A stretch of 64,000 nt of DNA. It comes from Desulfatiglans sp. (GTDB lineage Bacteria; Desulfobacterota; DSM-4660; Desulfatiglandales; HGW-15). The DNA lies in contig JAAZBV010000130.1 in NCBI GenBank assembly GCA_012513605.1, positions 17,204-81,203 on the forward strand, given 5' to 3'. Below are positions 32,892 through 42,630 of the stretch, in pieces. The notes beneath the pieces are model-generated. The model had not been told where the DNA came from, ran no database searches, and saw only the letters and a program-made list of their open reading frames with translations. Position 1 is the first letter of the stretch. The number at the start of each line of letters is the position of its first letter. A program made the translations under genes and the position numbers.

Positions 32892-34865
32892 ATGAAAAAA
32901 AGTCTTTTATACCACCCATTTAAAATCAGGAATATTGAGATAAAAAATCGTGTAATTATGGCACCTGGCGCAAACCTCCTTTGCAGTGACACGGGTGTTA
33001 TGACCCAGGAGGGGCTTGAGTGGGCAAAGGCAAGGGCAAAGGGCGGCCTTGGTGTCGTGGGCGTGGGGCAGAGCATGGTCAACCCGACTCCTCCAGCCAT
33101 GTCCGGGTTTGTTATTGACCTCACCACTGATAAATCCATAAACGGCATGTTCAGGATGACTGAGATGATCAGGCAGATGGGTGCAAAATCTACCATAGAA
33201 CTGGTCTACATGGATTTTGGCGATGTGAACAAACCAGATAATGAGATGAGTGAGGAAGATCTCTCAAAGATACGAACAGAGGACTCCACTGGTATTAATG
33301 ACAAGCTTGCAAACAAGATGCCCGCAGACCTTACTCTTCAGCAGATACACAAGATAGTCGGCTATTATGTTGATGCTGCTGTCAGGTGTAAAAGGGCAGG
33401 TTTTGATATGGTGCTTGTACATGGGGCGCATGGCATGTTCATAAGTGATTTTTTGTCACCTGTGCGTAACAGACGCACTGACGAGTATGGCGGCTCATTT
33501 GAAAACAGGTGCAGGATCGTTGATGATATACTGACCGGCATTAGGGAGGCCGTGGGGCCGGACATGGCCATTGAATACCGCCTGAGCGCAGAGGAAAAGA
33601 AAAAGGATGGCCTTACCTTAAATGACCAGCTTGCCTTTGCGAAACATATACAGGATAAGATTGATATACTCTATGTCTCCACCGGTGTTATGGAAAATGA
33701 TGAGACAGCTACCTTTATTTTCCCGCCTGCCTATTATGAGCGGGGTGTTAATGTCCATTATGCAAAACATTTCAAGGATGCCCTTAAGATACCTGTAGGC
33801 ACTGTGGGTGGAATAGATATGGCGCTTGCAGAGCGGATCGTGGATGAAGGAAAGGCGGATGTGGTCACCATGTTAAGGGCGACCATTGCTGACCCGCACC
33901 TTGTTAACAAGGCAAGGCTGGGTAAATTCGATGAGATACGCCCCTGCGTGAGGTGTAACACCTGCATAAACCAGCCCCATTACTTTTTCCTGCCGGTCAG
34001 GTGTGCTGTAAACCCTGAGGCAGGCAGGGAATGTGATGTGCTAAGGATACCCTACCCCAGAAAATCAAAAAATATTGTGGTGATAGGGGGCGGGCCGAGC
34101 GGCATGCAGGCAGCGCGTACCGCTGCCCAAAGGGGGCACAACGTAACCCTTTATGAAAAAAATGCTGAGCTTGGCGGTATGCTGAATATTGCAGCCGCAG
34201 GAAAATTAAAGACAGATTTAAGGGCATACCTGAACTGGGCAGTCAGAGAAACTCTGAAAAACCCTGACATAACACTGAGACTGGGCGCTGCTGCAACATA
34301 TGATGATATCAGGGCACTTAACCCCGACGCTGTAATTGTATCAGTAGGGGCAACCCCGCTGATACCGCCTATCCAGGGGATCAATGGAAAAAATTCTGTA
34401 TGGGCAGGTGATGTGGAGTCAGGCAGGGTAAGTGTCGGCAAAAGGGTCATAATAGCTGGTGGCGGTCTGACCGGGCTTGAAACAGCCCTCTCACTCGCTA
34501 GAGAGGGTAAAGAGGTTACCATTATAGAGATGATGCCCTTTGAAAGGGTGATCATGTCCGCACCTGTGGTTAATATGGTTGCACTCTCCATGCTGATAAG
34601 GGAACAGGGAATAAACTACATGGCAGAGACAAGACTTATTGAGGTAAGAGAAAACAGGATCAGGGTTGAAGGCCCGGACAAAAAGGAAACCTGGATGGAG
34701 TGCGACACCCTTGTGCATGCCCTTGGCATGAAACCTGACAGGGCAGGGGCCTTGTTATTTGGAGATACAGCCGATGAGGTGTATTACACAGGCGACTGTG
34801 CTGTTGCACGGGGCAACCTCTGGACTGCCACATCGTCTGCTCATCACATTGCCCTTGAGATTTAA
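32892..34865 (+). CDS. Old-yellow-enzyme/4Fe-4S/FAD oxidoreductase (2,4-dienoyl-CoA reductase-like)
   Basis: A 657-residue modular enzyme. Residues 1-350 are an FMN TIM barrel (FDMVLVHGAHGMFISDFLSP near 174-193, with RRTDEYGGSFENR after it). CVRCNTCINQ (near 355-364) and a further Cys supply the [4Fe-4S] ligands. IVVIGGGPSGMQAA (near 394-407) and VIIAGGGLTGLE (near 518-529) are two dinucleotide-binding folds. This is the FadH/enoate-reductase layout that reduces C=C bonds. Specific substrate unknown. Confidence 0.87.
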   Translation: MKKSLLYHPFKIRNIEIKNRVIMAPGANLLCSDTGVMTQEGLEWAKARAKGGLGVVGVGQSMVNPTPPAMSGFVIDLTTDKSINGMFRMTEMIRQMGAKSTIELVYMDFGDVNKPDNEMSEEDLSKIRTEDSTGINDKLANKMPADLTLQQIHKIVGYYVDAAVRCKRAGFDMVLVHGAHGMFISDFLSPVRNRRTDEYGGSFENRCRIVDDILTGIREAVGPDMAIEYRLSAEEKKKDGLTLNDQLAFAKHIQDKIDILYVSTGVMENDETATFIFPPAYYERGVNVHYAKHFKDALKIPVGTVGGIDMALAERIVDEGKADVVTMLRATIADPHLVNKARLGKFDEIRPCVRCNTCINQPHYFFLPVRCAVNPEAGRECDVLRIPYPRKSKNIVVIGGGPSGMQAARTAAQRGHNVTLYEKNAELGGMLNIAAAGKLKTDLRAYLNWAVRETLKNPDITLRLGAAATYDDIRALNPDAVIVSVGATPLIPPIQGINGKNSVWAGDVESGRVSVGKRVIIAGGGLTGLETALSLAREGKEVTIIEMMPFERVIMSAPVVNMVALSMLIREQGINYMAETRLIEVRENRIRVEGPDKKETWMECDTLVHALGMKPDRAGALLFGDTADEVYYTGDCAVARGNLWTATSSAHHIALEI

Positions 34866-34899
34866 AAAATCCGCCCCGGCTTCAGACATCGGGGCGGAT
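34863..34899 (-). terminator. Intrinsic terminator for the lipoprotein gene (possibly bidirectional)
   Basis: A 10-bp perfect GC-rich stem (atccgccccg / cggggcggat) with an 11-base loop, followed on the minus strand by TTTTTT. It lies between the convergent ends of the OYE-type gene and the lipoprotein gene, so it may serve both. Confidence 0.8.
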
Positions 34900-34914
34900 T
34901 ACCTTGAAACAACC

Positions 34915-35688
34915 TTATTTGCCAGCAGAGGACTTTATTAAAAACTCATGCTCTTCGCCCATGACATTAACTATTATCTTGATCTCATGTGGTTTTGAGG
35001 GTTCAGCAAGTTTTGCCAGCTTAATTTCTCCAGGATACCACTTATTCGCAGGAACATTTGTCTTTACATGGTATGTTGATAAAAGAGTCTTAAGGTTCCT
35101 TTCTGTCTCTTGTTTCAGTGTTACCAGCTCAGCCTCTGCGATTTCTGAAGACTGCAGTTTGGTCTCCTTAATGGACTTAAAATCATACTTATACTGTGAT
35201 TTATAGGATTGTCCCGGCATATTTGCAGAATCAAGTTCACTTGGGCTAAAGACAGCCGGATCGCTGGGATCCTTTTTGCTTGAATCTACTGCTTGTTTGT
35301 TTCTGTCATCTTCCTGTTTTTTTATTGACTCGGCGCTAGCAGTGTAATTCTCCTTAATTAGTGTCACCATATCATCAATAGTCATGACCTTGTGTGGTTT
35401 GCCACCCACAAATGCCTTGATACTGTCAGGTGAAAATTCAAATGACTTTTCGCTGAACAGACCGATTTCGATCCCCGGATAATCATCACGGGAATAGGCA
35501 TCCTTAACTGAACGCACATACACGGCGCCCGCCTTTTTATTGGAAACGATCCTTTTTACACCCTGCTGTTCATTTACCTTCTGGCCTGCAAGCACCTCGG
35601 GAGCAAGCCTGTATGATTTTGCTGTAACACACCCCTGGATCAATAATGCTACCAGACACAAGACCAAAACAATAATTCTCTTTTCCAT
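34915..35688 (-). CDS. Lipoprotein of unknown function
   Basis: About 257 residues from an ATG at 35688 with AAGGAG just upstream (an ATG at 35712 is in frame). The signal sequence RIIVLVLCLVALLIQGC ends in a lipobox (LIQGC), so the protein should be lipid-anchored. The mature part is hydrophilic, with a charged, probably disordered stretch near 140-165. I do not recognise a domain. It ends at a strong terminator. Confidence 0.75.
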   Translation of the reverse strand: MEKRIIVLVLCLVALLIQGCVTAKSYRLAPEVLAGQKVNEQQGVKRIVSNKKAGAVYVRSVKDAYSRDDYPGIEIGLFSEKSFEFSPDSIKAFVGGKPHKVMTIDDMVTLIKENYTASAESIKKQEDDRNKQAVDSSKKDPSDPAVFSPSELDSANMPGQSYKSQYKYDFKSIKETKLQSSEIAEAELVTLKQETERNLKTLLSTYHVKTNVPANKWYPGEIKLAKLAEPSKPHEIKIIVNVMGEEHEFLIKSSAGK

Positions 35689-36166
35689 TTTTCTCCTTTT
35701 AATACCTTTCAAGCTACTACCAGATGAAAAGTGTGGACATCAAAATAACCGGCTGATCTCCACACGCCAAATAAAAACTCAATACTGTTCGTTTTCATTA
35801 TAACAGTCTGCTAATAAGGGGCATTTTACATCAAGAGATTTACTTATGTATAATCCTTAAGAAATGAGTTTCAATAATCGAGAATATTAATATATCAAAC
35901 TGAATTGTTCAAGAACAAAATAATATTGCTCAAATCGATTAATATACCCCTTAGATATAATGATTTTTGGTCAGCAATATCTAAGACTTTATAAAAAGGT
36001 ATTTTAAAAGGTGTTGATCGGGAAACAAAACTGCCTGCTGTATTAAAAAAACGTCTTTATCAGGATATCTAAAAAGGAAGCATTTTTCATAGTCCCTGTC
36101 GCCTGAAAGCGATATTCCTAATGAAATAGCACCTTTAATGGAAGAGGCCGGATAAATAATAGGATT
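35689..36166. other. Gene-free AT-rich region
   Basis: About 480 bp between two minus-strand genes. The promoter of the lipoprotein gene must lie at its left end. The right end holds a short plus-strand open stretch (around 36085-36155, including EIAPLMEEAG) that ends at a stop and looks like a gene remnant. Nothing else is evident. Confidence 0.3.
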
Positions 36167-37099
36167 TTATCTTCCAGCAATAGTTATCCCGCATAACCTT
36201 CCCTGCCAGGTATCCCTTTCCACCAGCCTTTTTTTGATAAGGTTAAGGTTCTCAGTCTTATAAAGTGTCCATTCCGGAGCTAGTAGGGTTTCCCTGTCCG
36301 GGTCACCTGTTAATCTCTGGATAATAAAATGGGAAGGGAGCAGCTCCAGAAAATCAATGAGACATTCAATATACTCATCCCTCTCCATGCATGAAAACCT
36401 TCCTGCAAGATATATCTTTTCAAGCCCTGTCCCCTTTGTTACATAGAGGGAGTGTATCTTTACCCCGTGAATGGGCTGATCTGCCAGAAATCTTGCTGTC
36501 TCCAGCATCATTTCTTTTGTCTCGCCGGGGAGCCCCAGGATCACATGGGCACAGATCTTTATATCGAATTCGATGGTCAATCTTACCGCATCAATAAATG
36601 CCGCCACATTGTGACCACGGTTTATGGCCTCAAGTGTTTTGTTATGACACGACTGGAGACCGTATTCAATCCACACAAGATGCCTGCTGCTGAATGATTG
36701 CAGTATCTCCAATTTTTCACGGTCTATGCAGTCAGGTCTTGTGCCCACAGAGAGTCCTACAATCCCGTCAAATGATAGCGCCCTGCTGTAGAGGTCTCTT
36801 AAAACATCTCTCGGACCATTTGTATTTGTATAAGACTGAAAATAGGCAATAAATTTTTCCGCACCGTATCTCTTTTTTGCCCACTCTATACCCTCTAATA
36901 CCTGCACCTCTATTGATTTGCCATTAATGACCTTTGCCCCGCTCCCTGAACCTTTTGAATCACAGTATATGCAGCCACTGCCGGATATACCCCCATCCCT
37001 GTTCGGGCACCCAAGGCCCGCATCAATAGAGATCTTCTGCACCCTCTGGCCGAACAGTCCTTTCAGATAGCTGTTGTAATCATTATATCTGTTTATCAT
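36167..37099 (-). CDS. TIGR01212-type radical SAM protein (YhcC-like)
   Basis: About 310 residues from the ATG at 37099 (AAGGTG four bases before). The radical SAM cysteines lie in GLGCPNRDG...GCIYC (about 30-50; the motif here is CxnCxxC spaced as in YhcC proteins). VGTRPDCID near 117-125 and HVILGLPGETKEMM near 185-198 are conserved blocks of the TIGR01212 family. The reaction is unknown. It stands alone. Confidence 0.85.
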   Translation of the reverse strand: MINRYNDYNSYLKGLFGQRVQKISIDAGLGCPNRDGGISGSGCIYCDSKGSGSGAKVINGKSIEVQVLEGIEWAKKRYGAEKFIAYFQSYTNTNGPRDVLRDLYSRALSFDGIVGLSVGTRPDCIDREKLEILQSFSSRHLVWIEYGLQSCHNKTLEAINRGHNVAAFIDAVRLTIEFDIKICAHVILGLPGETKEMMLETARFLADQPIHGVKIHSLYVTKGTGLEKIYLAGRFSCMERDEYIECLIDFLELLPSHFIIQRLTGDPDRETLLAPEWTLYKTENLNLIKKRLVERDTWQGRLCGITIAGR

Positions 37100-37464
37100 T
37101 TTCACCTTGATTCGCACATGTAACATAAAGCTCTTTTTTATATGATTCCATTATCTTTATAAAAAGGATTTCAGGATTAGTATTAAAAGTCAATCTGCTA
37201 TTTTTTTATAATCGAGATGTTCTGCCTGATTAACAGGCTGATTACTCGCAAGAGAAAATAAGTATGATATAAAAATGGCACAGGTTTTGCTTTTATTCAG
37301 GGTGTGATAGGTATGAATAAATAATGCAACCTGAATAACTTTGATAAATTGGTCTTGTTTCTGTTTATTTTATTTATTCATATGAAGCAAAAGGCCCGGA
37401 TATCCGGGAATCTTTTGATAGGCTATAAAAATAGCCAAAAAATTGACGATGTACAGGGAAGAGT
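37100..37464. other. Divergent upstream region with a sigma-54 promoter
   Basis: About 365 bp between the radical SAM gene and the MotB-like pair. The main feature is the sigma-54 site at 37276-37291, listed separately. The rest is AT-rich without other clear signals. Confidence 0.5.
37276..37291 (+). promoter_or_regulatory. Sigma-54 promoter upstream of the MotB-like genes
   Basis: TGGCAC-aggtt-TTGCT matches the sigma-54 -24/-12 consensus, with GG and GC exactly 12 bases apart. Expected start of transcription is near 37302, about 160 bp before the first MotB-like gene. Sigma-54 control of flagellar genes is common in Deltaproteobacteria. Confidence 0.75.
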
Positions 37465-38244
37465 ATGGTTATAAAAAAGAAGATCAATTATAAACTTGAT
37501 TCAAACGCATGGATGTCAACCTACACCGATCTCATGACCCTGTTATTGACCTTTTTTGTACTTTTGCTCAGCCTTTCTACCGTTGATAAAACCAAAAAGC
37601 TCCGCGCCCTGAATTCACTTGTAGGGGCCTTTGGTTTTAAGCCAGGAGGGCAGTCAGTACTGGGAGAGCAGAAAGGGATTAATATAACTACAGGCGCGGC
37701 GCCTATTACCCCGGAGGAAGTACAGTTTGAAAGACTTCGTAATATAACGCTCAAGCATGGACTTAAATCTGAGCTGACCATGAGCCAGCAGCTTGAACGT
37801 ACAATAATCACTATTAAGGATAATGTAATCTTCGGGCATAAATCATCCGTACTGTTAGCTGAAAAGTCAGGCTTTCTTTCCGATCTTGCAGATGTGTTAA
37901 AGGAGGGCCATCAGATGATAGAGCTCCGCGGATACTGTGATTCTTCAGAATCTATTATGGAAAAAGACCCATACAAGGAATCAATGTTTTTGTCATCAAA
38001 AAGGGCAATAGCCATGTTTGATTTCTTTGTGGAAAAAGGGCTTTCCCCCGGGGATATTGTCGCACACGGGTTCGGGCAGAATTATATGGGTGCATCAAAA
38101 AAGGGAAAAGAATCATATCTGAACCGGCAGGTTGAGATCATCCTGGATTACAGAGAGAAGGTGCCATTCAGATTGAGAAATCAAGGTGGTAAAAAGGATT
38201 TTCTTGATTTCAAGGGCTTCTTTTTCAGGCAGAGAGGGGTATAA
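37465..38244 (+). CDS. motB: MotB-type flagellar stator protein (paralogue 1)
   Basis: A 259-residue protein. MSTYTDLMTLLLTFFVLLLS (about 17-36) is the single membrane helix with the ion-conducting aspartate. The C-terminal OmpA-like peptidoglycan-binding domain covers about 115-230 (ELRGYCDSSE near 153-162, NRQVEIILDY near 227-236). It lies directly before a second MotB-like gene with no gap and downstream of a sigma-54 promoter. No motA is in the window. Confidence 0.82.
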   Translation: MVIKKKINYKLDSNAWMSTYTDLMTLLLTFFVLLLSLSTVDKTKKLRALNSLVGAFGFKPGGQSVLGEQKGINITTGAAPITPEEVQFERLRNITLKHGLKSELTMSQQLERTIITIKDNVIFGHKSSVLLAEKSGFLSDLADVLKEGHQMIELRGYCDSSESIMEKDPYKESMFLSSKRAIAMFDFFVEKGLSPGDIVAHGFGQNYMGASKKGKESYLNRQVEIILDYREKVPFRLRNQGGKKDFLDFKGFFFRQRGV

Positions 38245-38982
38245 ATGGCTGAAGACAAGGTCATAATTGAAGAGGTAAAGATGGGTGCAATACCGGCCTG
38301 GATGGTGACTTTTTCAGACCTGACAACCCTTCTTCTCACCTTTTTTGTGCTTCTCCTCTCCATGTCCTCCATGGATGACAGATCATTGAAAAGCCTTTTT
38401 ACAAATTTTACCAGCGCAAGCGGCATCTTGAATTTCAAGGAGCTTGGAGAGATATACAGGCCAAAGGATGTAATGATAGATGGCATATATGACAGGCTCA
38501 AAGATGCCATGGTTATCAAACGTTCGGATGACCCGGTTGATATCCCTGCTGATACCGATGAGATATTCATGACAGAATCAGGCGGCCAGGTGGTATTGCA
38601 GAATATTGAAGGCGGTTTCAAGCTGGTATTCGGTCACAAGATCATGTTTGAAAGTGGAAAGGCCGAGATAAAAGATGAGGTGAAGCCAATCCTCAATGAG
38701 GTGGCAAAATTTATAAAGGCATCCTATTTTCAGATATATATTGATGGCCACACCGATCCCCTGCCCATTAACAATGAGGATTTTCCATCCAATACCATCC
38801 TTTCGCTGATCAGGGCCTATAATGTGATGAAATATCTTATCGACGAGGGCGGTGTAAACCCGGATACCCTTGCATTAGGCGGGTATGGTGAAAAGCATCC
38901 AATTGATAGCAATGATACCCCGTCGGGGAGAGACCGGAACCGGCGGGTTGAGATGATCTTTAAAAGCAAGACCTACTTCTGA
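38245..38982 (+). CDS. MotB-type flagellar stator protein (paralogue 2)
   Basis: A 245-residue protein with the stator helix MVTFSDLTTLLLTFFVLLLS (about 20-39) and its aspartate, and an OmpA domain including YIDGHTDPLP (near 170-179) and RDRNRRVEMIF (near 229-239). The ATG follows the TAA of the first paralogue immediately. The two may form a heteromeric stator, or serve different ions. The 3' end overlaps the convergent der gene by 10 bp. Confidence 0.85.
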   Translation: MAEDKVIIEEVKMGAIPAWMVTFSDLTTLLLTFFVLLLSMSSMDDRSLKSLFTNFTSASGILNFKELGEIYRPKDVMIDGIYDRLKDAMVIKRSDDPVDIPADTDEIFMTESGGQVVLQNIEGGFKLVFGHKIMFESGKAEIKDEVKPILNEVAKFIKASYFQIYIDGHTDPLPINNEDFPSNTILSLIRAYNVMKYLIDEGGVNPDTLALGGYGEKHPIDSNDTPSGRDRNRRVEMIFKSKTYF

Positions 38983-40295
38983 TTTCTTTTTCTCTCTCTG
39001 AAAATCACCCTTACGGGTACATTGTCCAGTCCAAGGGTGCTCCTTATCTGGTTTACGATAAACCTTTCGTATGAAAAATGTACAGCCTTCGGGTGGTTTA
39101 CAAAAAGCACAAAGGTAGGAGGCCTGGTTCCTGTCTGGGTCGCATAAAAAAATTTAAGGCGTGTCCTTCCGACAAGGGGCGGGGGCCTTTTGAAGATCAT
39201 CTCCTCCACCAGTTTATTCACATCACCTGTACTTATCCTCATGTCAAACTGTTCAAACACTGCATCTATTTTTTCAAATATTTTGTTAACCCGTTCGCCG
39301 GTGAGTGCGGACATGTTGATGCGTGGTGCATATGAGACAAACTGGAGTTGTCTGTCTATATCAAGGCCAAGCTGTTTTATGCGTTCGGGCTCCTTTTTTA
39401 CAAGGTCCCACTTATTGACAGCAAGAATAACCCCGCGCATACGGTCAAGGGCATATCCGCATATCCTGGCATCCTGTTCAGATACACCCTCATTTGCGTC
39501 AATCATGATAATGGCAATATGACACCTTTCAATGGCGCGAATAGCCTTTATCATGGAAAATTTATCTATCTTGTCACTGACCCTGCTCTTTCTTCTTATA
39601 CCTGCGGTATCTATCAGAAGATACTCCTGTTCGCCCCTGTTAATCCTGATATCAACAGAATCCCTTGTTGTGCCGGGTATTTCACTGACAAGCATCCTCT
39701 CATGACCCAGTATCCTGTTAATGAGGGAGGATTTACCCGCATTTGGCCTTCCGATAATGGCTACACGTATCTGGCGCTGATCTTCTACCGGTTCAGCATC
39801 ATCAGGGACAGAGCCTGCTATATCATCCATAAGCGTTCTTAAGCCATAGCCGTGGGCAGATGAAAGGGGATAAATGGTCTCTACCCCAAGGCTGTAAAAG
39901 TCATGAATCAGGGTCTCCTTTTCAGGGCTGTCTATCTTGTTTACCACAGTATATGTCTTTTTATCGTACCGCCTCAGGATATTTGCAACCTCTTCATCAG
40001 CAGGCACAAGCCCGCTTCTGCCATCCATCATAAAGAGTATCTGGTCAGCCTCTTCGATTGCCTTTATTACCTGCTGCCTGACCTGTTCTGAAAAAGGTCC
40101 GTCATCCTTTTCATCAAACCCGCCTGTATCAACGATGATGAATGATTTGCCTTCCCAGTTGACAGTGGCATAGTTGCGATCCCTGGTAACCCCCGGCTGA
40201 TCATCCACAATAGAGTCCATAGACCTTGAAAGGCGATTGAAAAGGGTGGACTTGCCTACATTAGGGCGTCCGACTATGGCTATTATTGAAGTCAT
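38973..40295 (-). CDS. der: Ribosome-associated GTPase Der (EngA)
   Basis: A 440-residue double GTPase. Two G1 motifs are present, GRPNVGKSTLFN (8-19) and GRPNAGKSSLIN (near 184-195), with DTGGF and DTAGI G3 motifs and NKID/NKWD G4 motifs. A C-terminal KH-like domain follows. Der is required for 50S ribosomal subunit maturation. Full length and all key residues present. It converges with the second MotB-like gene. Confidence 0.95.
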   Translation of the reverse strand: MTSIIAIVGRPNVGKSTLFNRLSRSMDSIVDDQPGVTRDRNYATVNWEGKSFIIVDTGGFDEKDDGPFSEQVRQQVIKAIEEADQILFMMDGRSGLVPADEEVANILRRYDKKTYTVVNKIDSPEKETLIHDFYSLGVETIYPLSSAHGYGLRTLMDDIAGSVPDDAEPVEDQRQIRVAIIGRPNAGKSSLINRILGHERMLVSEIPGTTRDSVDIRINRGEQEYLLIDTAGIRRKSRVSDKIDKFSMIKAIRAIERCHIAIIMIDANEGVSEQDARICGYALDRMRGVILAVNKWDLVKKEPERIKQLGLDIDRQLQFVSYAPRINMSALTGERVNKIFEKIDAVFEQFDMRISTGDVNKLVEEMIFKRPPPLVGRTRLKFFYATQTGTRPPTFVLFVNHPKAVHFSYERFIVNQIRSTLGLDNVPVRVIFRERKRNQK

Positions 40296-40366
40296 GATTA
40301 CCTATAGATTAAAAATACTCTATTTTAAATTTTCTGTACGACTGGAGGCGCCGCCTGATAAATGGA

Positions 40367-40744
40367 TCAGGCACAGGCGGCAAGATTGTCACATATTGTT
40401 TGGTTCAGGTCCATAAGTTTAACAGGCTTTCTTAAAAGCCTCAGGGCCAGCCCTTCATTTATGGTCTTTTTTGCCCTGATATCTCCGGGATTTCCTGTAA
40501 GCACAAGTATCCTTGCATCAGGGTCAATAGACTTGATTTTAGAGGACGATTCATAACCATCCATTACCGGCATTTCTACATCCATCACAACAATATCAGG
40601 AGAAAAGGACTTGTATTTTTCAACCGCCTCTTTCCCGTTAAAAGCCCTTTCCACAACAAAACCCCCAACAAGGTTAAGGGACTCCATTATGAGTTCGGAA
40701 AGGGTTTTTTCATCATCAACTAGTAATACTTTTTTCGGTAACAT
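40367..40744 (-). CDS. Single-domain response regulator (CheY-like)
   Basis: A 125-residue receiver domain. LLVDDEKT (7-14) gives the acidic pair, VVMDVEMPVMDGYE (about 51-64) the phosphoacceptor Asp, VLTGNPGD the switch Thr region and LLRKPVKL the Lys-Pro. There is no output domain. It is 71 bp downstream of der's start, on the same strand, but with its own upstream gap. A signalling partner is not evident. Confidence 0.9.
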   Translation of the reverse strand: MLPKKVLLVDDEKTLSELIMESLNLVGGFVVERAFNGKEAVEKYKSFSPDIVVMDVEMPVMDGYESSSKIKSIDPDARILVLTGNPGDIRAKKTINEGLALRLLRKPVKLMDLNQTICDNLAACA

Positions 40745-41036
40745 TTTCTTTTTATCCTCTTCAAATTTCCCGAAATGATATTTTTTACAGACTCCTATGT
40801 CAATAAAAAACTACAATATCTTGTATTTAACAAAATCAAGATAATACATATTGTATTTTTGACAATGGTCAGCATTCATTTTTACTTGAATTTCAGGCGG
40901 ATATATAGACTTTTAACAATTCAACATCCATGAACCATATCTTTCCATTTTTTTGTCTTGACTAAAAAAGATAATGTGGTTAGTTATTTTTTTCATTTTT
41001 ACTTACTATAACCTTCATAATTAAGATTCGGGCATT

Positions 41037-42617
41037 ATGGACACCAAATATATAGTTGTTACGGGCGGGGTTTTGTCAGGGCTGGGAAAGGGGATCGCTG
41101 CCGCATCAATCGGCCACCTTCTTTCATCAAAATTAAAGATAATCCCCATAAAGTGCGACGGGTATCTCAATGTAGACCCTGGCACTATGAACCCCTATGA
41201 ACATGGCGAGGTCTTTGTCCTGGATGATGGCGGAGAGGTGGATATGGACTTCGGCCATTATGAACGATTCCTGGGCACCACCTGCAAATCAAACTGGAAC
41301 CTGACCATGGGCAAGGTCTTTGACATGGTAAGGAAGAAGGAGAGAAAGGGAGATTACCTGGGGAAGACCGTCCAGTACATCCCCCATGTTACAGATGTGA
41401 TCAAGAATCATATATTCACGATAGCAAAGGATGAGGCGGCTGACCTGGTTATCATTGAGATAGGCGGCACGGTCGGTGACATAGAGAATGAGCTTTTCCT
41501 CGAGGCCATGAGGCAACTGAAGGAGGATGCGGGCAGGGGAAATACAGTCTATGTACACCTTACCTATGTGCCGATACCATATGGCGTAAATGAGCAGAAA
41601 TCAAAACCAACACAGCAGAGCGTCAATCTCCTGAAGCAGCGGGGCATATTCCCTGACATAATAATAGGCAGGTGCACCGAATATCTTACAAAAGATATAA
41701 AGGCAAAGATCTCCAGCTTCTGTGATGTTGACCCTGAGGCTGTTATAACCGGTCTGGATGTGGATGATATCTATAAAATACCCCTTGTATTTGAAGAGGA
41801 GGGGCTTCCCGGCATACTACACAAGAAACTAAATATCTACAGCCCCCCTGATCTGAGAAAGTGGCGGCAGCTTGTCAACAATATCAAGGCCCCGAAAAAG
41901 GAAATAACCGTGGCCATGTGCGGCAAGTACACAAAGCTTGAAGACTCATATGCCTCGATTATTGAATCCTTTAATCACTGCTCCGCACACCTTGAGTGTA
42001 AAATCAATATCAGGTGGATTGAAACAACTGAGCTTTCAAACACCTCATTTATGAATGAGGTGGATGGCATTGTTGTGCCAGGGGGATTTGGTTCACGAGG
42101 TGTGGAAGGCAAGATAGAGACAATAAGAGTGGCCCGCGAGAAGAATATCCCCTTCCTTGGCCTTTGCCTGGGGCTGCACATGGCAATCATAGAGTTTTCA
42201 AGGAATGTGTGTGGCCTTACCGGGGCAAACTCCACTGAGATGGATATTAAAACACCCCATCCGGTAATAGACATACTGCCTGAACAGAAAGATATCACAG
42301 AAAAGGGCGGCACCATGAGGCTTGGCGCCTATACCGCGATACTCAAAGAGGGGACATTGACAAAGGCCCTGTATGGTAAAGATGAGGCATCAGAGAGGCA
42401 TAGACACAGGTACGAGGTCAACCCTGAGTACCACGAGATACTCACAAAGAACGGCATGGTCTTTTCAGGGACATCTCAGGATGGCAGGCTTGTAGAGTTT
42501 ATAGAACTGGAGGGGCATAAGTATTTTGTTGCAACCCAGGCTCACCCTGAACTCAAATCCAGGATGGAGACGCCCGCGCCCCTGTTTTACGGCTTTGTAA
42601 AGGCCTGTCTCGAATGA
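41037..42617 (+). CDS. pyrG: CTP synthase, divergent subtype
   Basis: A 526-residue amidotransferase-fused CTP synthase. The synthetase domain has VTGGVLSGLGKGIAAAS (8-24), NVDPGTMNPYEHGEVFV (about 45-61) and IEIGGTVGDIE (about 140-150). The glutaminase domain has the nucleophile Cys in FLGLCLGLHMAI (near 374-385) and the His/Glu pair in RYEVNPEY and HPELKSR. Compared with the usual VVSSLGKG and QKLDPYINVDPGTM, this one reads VLSGLGKG and KCDGYLNVDPGTM, so it belongs to a divergent branch. Followed by a zinc-ribbon ORF and pyrE. Confidence 0.93.
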   Translation: MDTKYIVVTGGVLSGLGKGIAAASIGHLLSSKLKIIPIKCDGYLNVDPGTMNPYEHGEVFVLDDGGEVDMDFGHYERFLGTTCKSNWNLTMGKVFDMVRKKERKGDYLGKTVQYIPHVTDVIKNHIFTIAKDEAADLVIIEIGGTVGDIENELFLEAMRQLKEDAGRGNTVYVHLTYVPIPYGVNEQKSKPTQQSVNLLKQRGIFPDIIIGRCTEYLTKDIKAKISSFCDVDPEAVITGLDVDDIYKIPLVFEEEGLPGILHKKLNIYSPPDLRKWRQLVNNIKAPKKEITVAMCGKYTKLEDSYASIIESFNHCSAHLECKINIRWIETTELSNTSFMNEVDGIVVPGGFGSRGVEGKIETIRVAREKNIPFLGLCLGLHMAIIEFSRNVCGLTGANSTEMDIKTPHPVIDILPEQKDITEKGGTMRLGAYTAILKEGTLTKALYGKDEASERHRHRYEVNPEYHEILTKNGMVFSGTSQDGRLVEFIELEGHKYFVATQAHPELKSRMETPAPLFYGFVKACLE

Positions 42618-42630
42618 AAAAGGTATATCA

